This document shows positions 42,201 to 44,533 of a stretch of DNA of 44,533 bases, piece after piece. Origin of the DNA: Clostridiales bacterium. Lineage in GTDB: Bacteria; Bacillota; Clostridia; Christensenellales; Borkfalkiaceae. Under the pieces are notes generated by a model. That model worked only from the letters and a program-made list of their open reading frames with translations, was not told where the DNA came from and ran no database searches. The DNA is taken from assembly GCA_003523255.1 (NCBI GenBank), contig DPGH01000014.1, forward strand, positions 1-44,533, read 5' to 3'. The position numbers were made by a program, and so were the translations under genes. Each line of letters starts with the position of its first letter. Within the stretch, counting starts at the first letter, position 1.

Positions 42201-42868
42201 TTTAAACTCGCCGAAAGTTCGTTGTATTCTCTCGCTTTTTCCGCCTGTCTTTCAAGCGGGGCGAGTTGGTTTTCTATTTCGCTTAAAATGTCAGCGTAGC
42301 GTACTATGTTGTCATGCGTGCGCTCGAGTTTTCTTTCGGACTCGTTTTTGCGGCTTTTGAATTTGGCGATACCCGTGGCTTCTTCGAATATAAGCCTTCT
42401 GTCCTCTGGTTTTGCGGACATAATCTCTTCGACTTTGCCCTGACCTATAATGGTGTAGCCTTCTTTACCTATGCCGCACTCGTGCAAAAGGTCAACTATA
42501 TCTTTAAGCCTTGTGGGTTGTTTGTTTATAAAATACTCGCTTTCGCCGCTACGGTAAAGTTTTCTCGTTATGATGACTTCGTTATAATCGATCGAGAACA
42601 TTTTGCCCGAGTTGTCGAAGAACAGCGAAACTTCGCAATAGGACAAAGATTTTCTCCCTTGCGTACCCGAAAAGATAACGTCTTGCATGTTTGAACCGCG
42701 CAGGCTTTTTGCCGACTGCTCGCCGAGCACCCACCTTATCGCGTCCGCAACGTTGCTTTTGCCGCAACCGTTGGGTCCGACTATGCCCGTTATTCCGTTG
42801 CCGAATTTAATTTCGGCTTTGTCCGCGAAAGACTTAAAGCCGTATAATTCGATTTTTTCAAAGTTCAA
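39272..42868 (-). CDS. smc: Chromosome segregation ATPase SMC
   Basis: A 1198-residue SMC. Walker A GPNGCGKSNVADAIRW at the N-terminus, long coiled coils (about 170-500 and 680-1030), hinge about 510-660 with GVVAELIKSDKKYDVALETALAAAAQNVV and GAMTGGSRR, then signature LSGGEKALTAIAILFA and Walker B FCVLDEVEAALDEAN. With ScpAB it compacts and segregates the chromosome. The order rnc-smc-ftsY is conserved in Firmicutes. It starts 2 bases downstream of the rnc end. Confidence 0.98.
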   Translation of the reverse strand: MNFEKIELYGFKSFADKAEIKFGNGITGIVGPNGCGKSNVADAIRWVLGEQSAKSLRGSNMQDVIFSGTQGRKSLSYCEVSLFFDNSGKMFSIDYNEVIITRKLYRSGESEYFINKQPTRLKDIVDLLHECGIGKEGYTIIGQGKVEEIMSAKPEDRRLIFEEATGIAKFKSRKNESERKLERTHDNIVRYADILSEIENQLAPLERQAEKAREYNELSASLKHHEINTYIAKTNGAADAKAKISKRIKGVDEQTALRQSEYDAAVKEYDEIFSKIAGADEKLRALNDELLEKRVGMEKSSGAKQLYEQKIAYMNGQIARAEKEIENNEETVRECENSLRVNGEELADSDKELEALTGKTEKLSDKIRKLTERISLGEELENESRKRIIESLESLSDAKLSAGTKSIERKNIEDKIADLKQRLDKLTENRDAEFIEKDKCDKAIDELDRAVFDCKNRIAEKEDEVRSGNEEVAAADNKIYSLNSIITTLVTKDNFYRGLKDSYDGYAPAVKSLLNRGKENPELKKRIKGVVAELIKSDKKYDVALETALAAAAQNVVTETPDDAKYLINYLKANKLGRITFLPIASVKPRERNYQVTSALKEPGALGVADEIVSFDKKYYNVISNLLGNTLIVDTIENATRIANKYRFAFKMVTLDGDVFSTQGAMTGGSRRTESVGLLSNDRKIEDNAEQLKARRAEMDALKAKKAELEKKRDKSLDELGLLNDMLSGKRQQLVVEREKQSVSEKNLSAMDKDAEALTELIAAATERYETVTRALEEAGKGGEKLAKDKEDASVTADKHRAEYDKLRQEKQSLLDELSEAQVKITALKAKIEGVNGENERLSAAIAEAKESTESLKKSNANALEIIEELKRDEEKVTLTKEEQDYVNGIRKEIDDIENYKAGLRAKLNENEAKKTSLTEDINALTEKKHYEEIALAKIDSDLEHMLQSIWEDYQETYDTALKYREEGYDASKGEAEINRIKRKRSSLGAINASAIDDCKALKERYDEMVTQKEDLEKAEADLKEAIDKIKGEMITQFDEGFTKINENFQRIFKELFGGGRAMLQMDYSQAEDRLEAGVEIIAEPPGKKLQKLSLLSGGEKALTAIAILFAILRLRPMPFCVLDEVEAALDEANVDRFARYLQKFSEETQFIVITHKKPTMERANALFGVTMQEKGVSRLVSVKLSDVIDVNGDEVLA

Positions 42869-42869
42869 T

Positions 42870-43574
42870 TTACTTACCTGCCTGTTTTTTTAATTTGGAA
42901 AGCGCGGCGCATGCCGCCTTTGTTTCGGCTTCTTTTTTATTAGGTCCCTTGCCCTCTGCAAGCCTTACCCCGTTTAATAGCGCCGCGACCCTGAATTCCG
43001 GCATATGGTCTGGTCCCGTACGCGCAAGCGTTTCATACGAAACACCGCCGAGTTTATTCTTTTGCACGTATTCCTGATACATGCTTTTATAGTCGGTTTT
43101 TGGCTTTGCGGCTTTTTCCTTTTTTAACTTTTCTTCGTGCTTTGCAATAATGGTGCGATAAATAAACTTTTTCGCCTCAGATAAGCCGCCGTCCGTATAT
43201 ATACCTGCGGTTATCGCCTCGAACACGCTTGAAAACAGTTTTTCGCTCTCGTTAGCGGTTTTCTTTTGCCCGTTACCGAGCAGAATAAAACTTTCAAGCC
43301 CCATTTCGTTTACCGCGTCTAAAAGCGGCTTTTTAGAAACCATATCCGCCCGTTTCGCGGTGAGCACGCCCTCGTCCCCCAGGGAGTTTTTTACGAGATA
43401 TTCGGTTACGACGAATTCGATTATGGCGTCGCCGAAAAATTCGAGCAGTTCGTTATCGCTTTCACCGTGCTCGAACGCGTACGAGGCGTGCGTAAAGCAC
43501 TGCCTTAAAAGCATTTTATCTTTAAAAACGTACCCTATTTTCTCCTCGCACGAGTTTACGTCGAATATCGCCAT
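42870..43574 (-). CDS. rnc: Ribonuclease III
   Basis: A 234-residue enzyme that cuts double-stranded RNA (rRNA maturation, mRNA turnover). RNase III domain about 1-150 with signature NELLEFFGDAIIEFVV (normally ERLEFLGDA), dsRNA-binding domain about 160-230 (DYKSMYQEYVQKNKLGGVSYE). The Glu, Glu and Asp of the signature helix are present. In the second metal motif, usually ADxFEA, the sequence is SSVFEAITAGIYTDGG: Glu is kept but the Asp position (E. coli D114) appears to be Ser. The enzyme may have altered activity. It follows plsX after one base. Confidence 0.93.
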   Translation of the reverse strand: MAIFDVNSCEEKIGYVFKDKMLLRQCFTHASYAFEHGESDNELLEFFGDAIIEFVVTEYLVKNSLGDEGVLTAKRADMVSKKPLLDAVNEMGLESFILLGNGQKKTANESEKLFSSVFEAITAGIYTDGGLSEAKKFIYRTIIAKHEEKLKKEKAAKPKTDYKSMYQEYVQKNKLGGVSYETLARTGPDHMPEFRVAALLNGVRLAEGKGPNKKEAETKAACAALSKLKKQAGK

Positions 43575-43575
43575 A

Positions 43576-44533
43576 CTACAAGTTAAAACCTATTTCTTCT
43601 TCGTTCAGCCTTGCGGATATTTTGTCCGCCACGTCGAACGCGGCGTATTCCGCCGCCTGTAAAACCGCGTTTTTAATCGCGCGCGCGTCAGACGAGCCGT
43701 GCGCTTTTATAACGGTCTTTTTAACGCCTAAAAAAAGCGCGCCGCCTTTATTGTTGTAATCGAGTTTGCTTTTCAATTTTTTAAAGTCTTTTTTTAACAA
43801 AAGCCCTGCGATTTTACCTTTAAGCGAAGAGTATATCGACTTTTTCAGTTCCGAGAATATAACTCCTATCGCGCCTTCCATGCTTTTCAGCGCGACGTTG
43901 CCCGAAAACCCGTCGGTTACCACGACGTCGAATTCGCCGGAAAGAATATCTCTCCCCTCGGTATTGCCGTAAAAGTCAATCGTTTTCATGTTTTTAAGAA
44001 CGGGAAACACTTCGTGAGTCAAGGCGTTGCCTTTTTCGTCCTCGGTGCCGTTCGATAAAAGCGCGACTTTGGGTCTTTTTACTCCGAGCGCTTCGGCATA
44101 AACCGCAGCCATAACGGCAAACTGACAAAGGTTTATCGGTTTACAGTCGGCGTTTGCGCCGGAATCGGTCAAAAGCACGCTTTTCCCCTCTACCTTCGTC
44201 GGCAAAATCGGACAAAGCGCGGGGCGATTTACCCCTTGAATTCTGCCGAGTTTAAGCGTTGCGCCGACAAGCACCGCACCCGTAGACCCTGCCGAAACGA
44301 AAGCCTTTGCGTCTTCGTCCTCTCTTAAGGTCTTAAACGCGACGCATATACTGCTATCGGGTTTTTTGCGTATACCCACGGTAGGTTCTTCTTCGCAAGT
44401 TATGACCTCGGTCGCGTTAAGTATCTCTATTCTGCCCGCGGGATAATCCTGCGCTTTAAGTTTTTCTTCGATAATCTCTTTTTTACCGACGAGCACCGCC
44501 GTAAACCCGTCTTTTTCTTTTACGGCGGCAACC
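43576..44533 (-). CDS. plsX: Phosphate acyltransferase PlsX (start outside the window)
   Basis: At least 318 residues to the window edge; the N-terminus (normally MKIAVDAMGGD) lies beyond it. PlsX makes acyl-phosphate from acyl-ACP for phospholipid synthesis. Recognisable stretches are GSTGAVLVGATLKLGRI, RPALCPILPT, LTDSGANADCKP, VALLSNGTEDEKGN and VVTDGFSGNVALKS. In Bacillus fabD, fabG and acpA lie between plsX and rnc; here plsX abuts rnc. Confidence 0.95.
   Translation of the reverse strand, partial: VAAVKEKDGFTAVLVGKKEIIEEKLKAQDYPAGRIEILNATEVITCEEEPTVGIRKKPDSSICVAFKTLREDEDAKAFVSAGSTGAVLVGATLKLGRIQGVNRPALCPILPTKVEGKSVLLTDSGANADCKPINLCQFAVMAAVYAEALGVKRPKVALLSNGTEDEKGNALTHEVFPVLKNMKTIDFYGNTEGRDILSGEFDVVVTDGFSGNVALKSMEGAIGVIFSELKKSIYSSLKGKIAGLLLKKDFKKLKSKLDYNNKGGALFLGVKKTVIKAHGSSDARAIKNAVLQAAEYAAFDVADKISARLNEEEIGFNL

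Overview
The window looks like core chromosome of an uncultivated gut-type clostridium (Bacillota, Clostridia). The evidence is the gene order, which follows the Gram-positive layout: plsX-rnc-smc-ftsY, ylxM-ffh-rpsP-khpA-rimM-trmD-rbgA-rnhB and comM-dprA-topA-trmFO-hslV-hslU. Strong Shine-Dalgarno sites and sigma-A promoters of the TTGACA-N17-TATAAT type agree with this. Nearly all genes are on the minus strand. I cannot name the species.

Layout. 1-720: the edge of a serine recombinase that appears frameshifted, a structured element that copies the 3' end of a tRNA, and tRNA-Leu(GAG). 733-9750: cell-envelope and surface genes (lytic transglycosylase, GH20 hexosaminidase, two C-terminally anchored surface proteins, a PdaB-like deacetylase), an SSB-like protein and a YfcE phosphodiesterase. 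9777-24229: a long minus-strand housekeeping block (tcdA, asnA, glyA, thioredoxin, rseC, hisS, hslU, hslV, trmFO, topA, dprA, comM, a GT-C membrane protein). 24450-30066: the SRP/ribosome-maturation block, with rplS under its own promoter and a leader hairpin. 30159-34850: a more variable region with a repeat lipoprotein, two XRE regulators, a small membrane protein and a structured RNA ahead of it. 34835-39213: a potassium-uptake cassette trapped between two copies of the ftsY 3' end. 39272-44533: smc, rnc and plsX.

Most unusual locus. A 665-bp piece of ftsY (whole G domain, stop codon and half of the terminator) is present twice in direct orientation, 3429 bp apart, without indels and about 95% identical. 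Between the copies lie ktrB/trkH, ktrA/trkA, a 98-residue membrane protein and the start of a KdpD-type sensor. That start is fused in frame to the second FtsY G domain, giving a Usp-FtsY chimera. Only 3 of about 31 base differences change an amino acid, so the two copies diverged under selection on the protein. A KdpE-like site lies upstream of ktrB, although the sensor gene it implies is cut off.

Other items worth attention are a roughly 203-nt RNA (34154-34356) with a perfect 13-bp closing stem that ends in a terminator just ahead of a Shine-Dalgarno site, twin 14-bp palindromes between two divergent consensus promoters at 4.5 kb, a one-base frameshift in dprA at a G6 run, and an RNase III that has Ser at a metal-binding Asp position.
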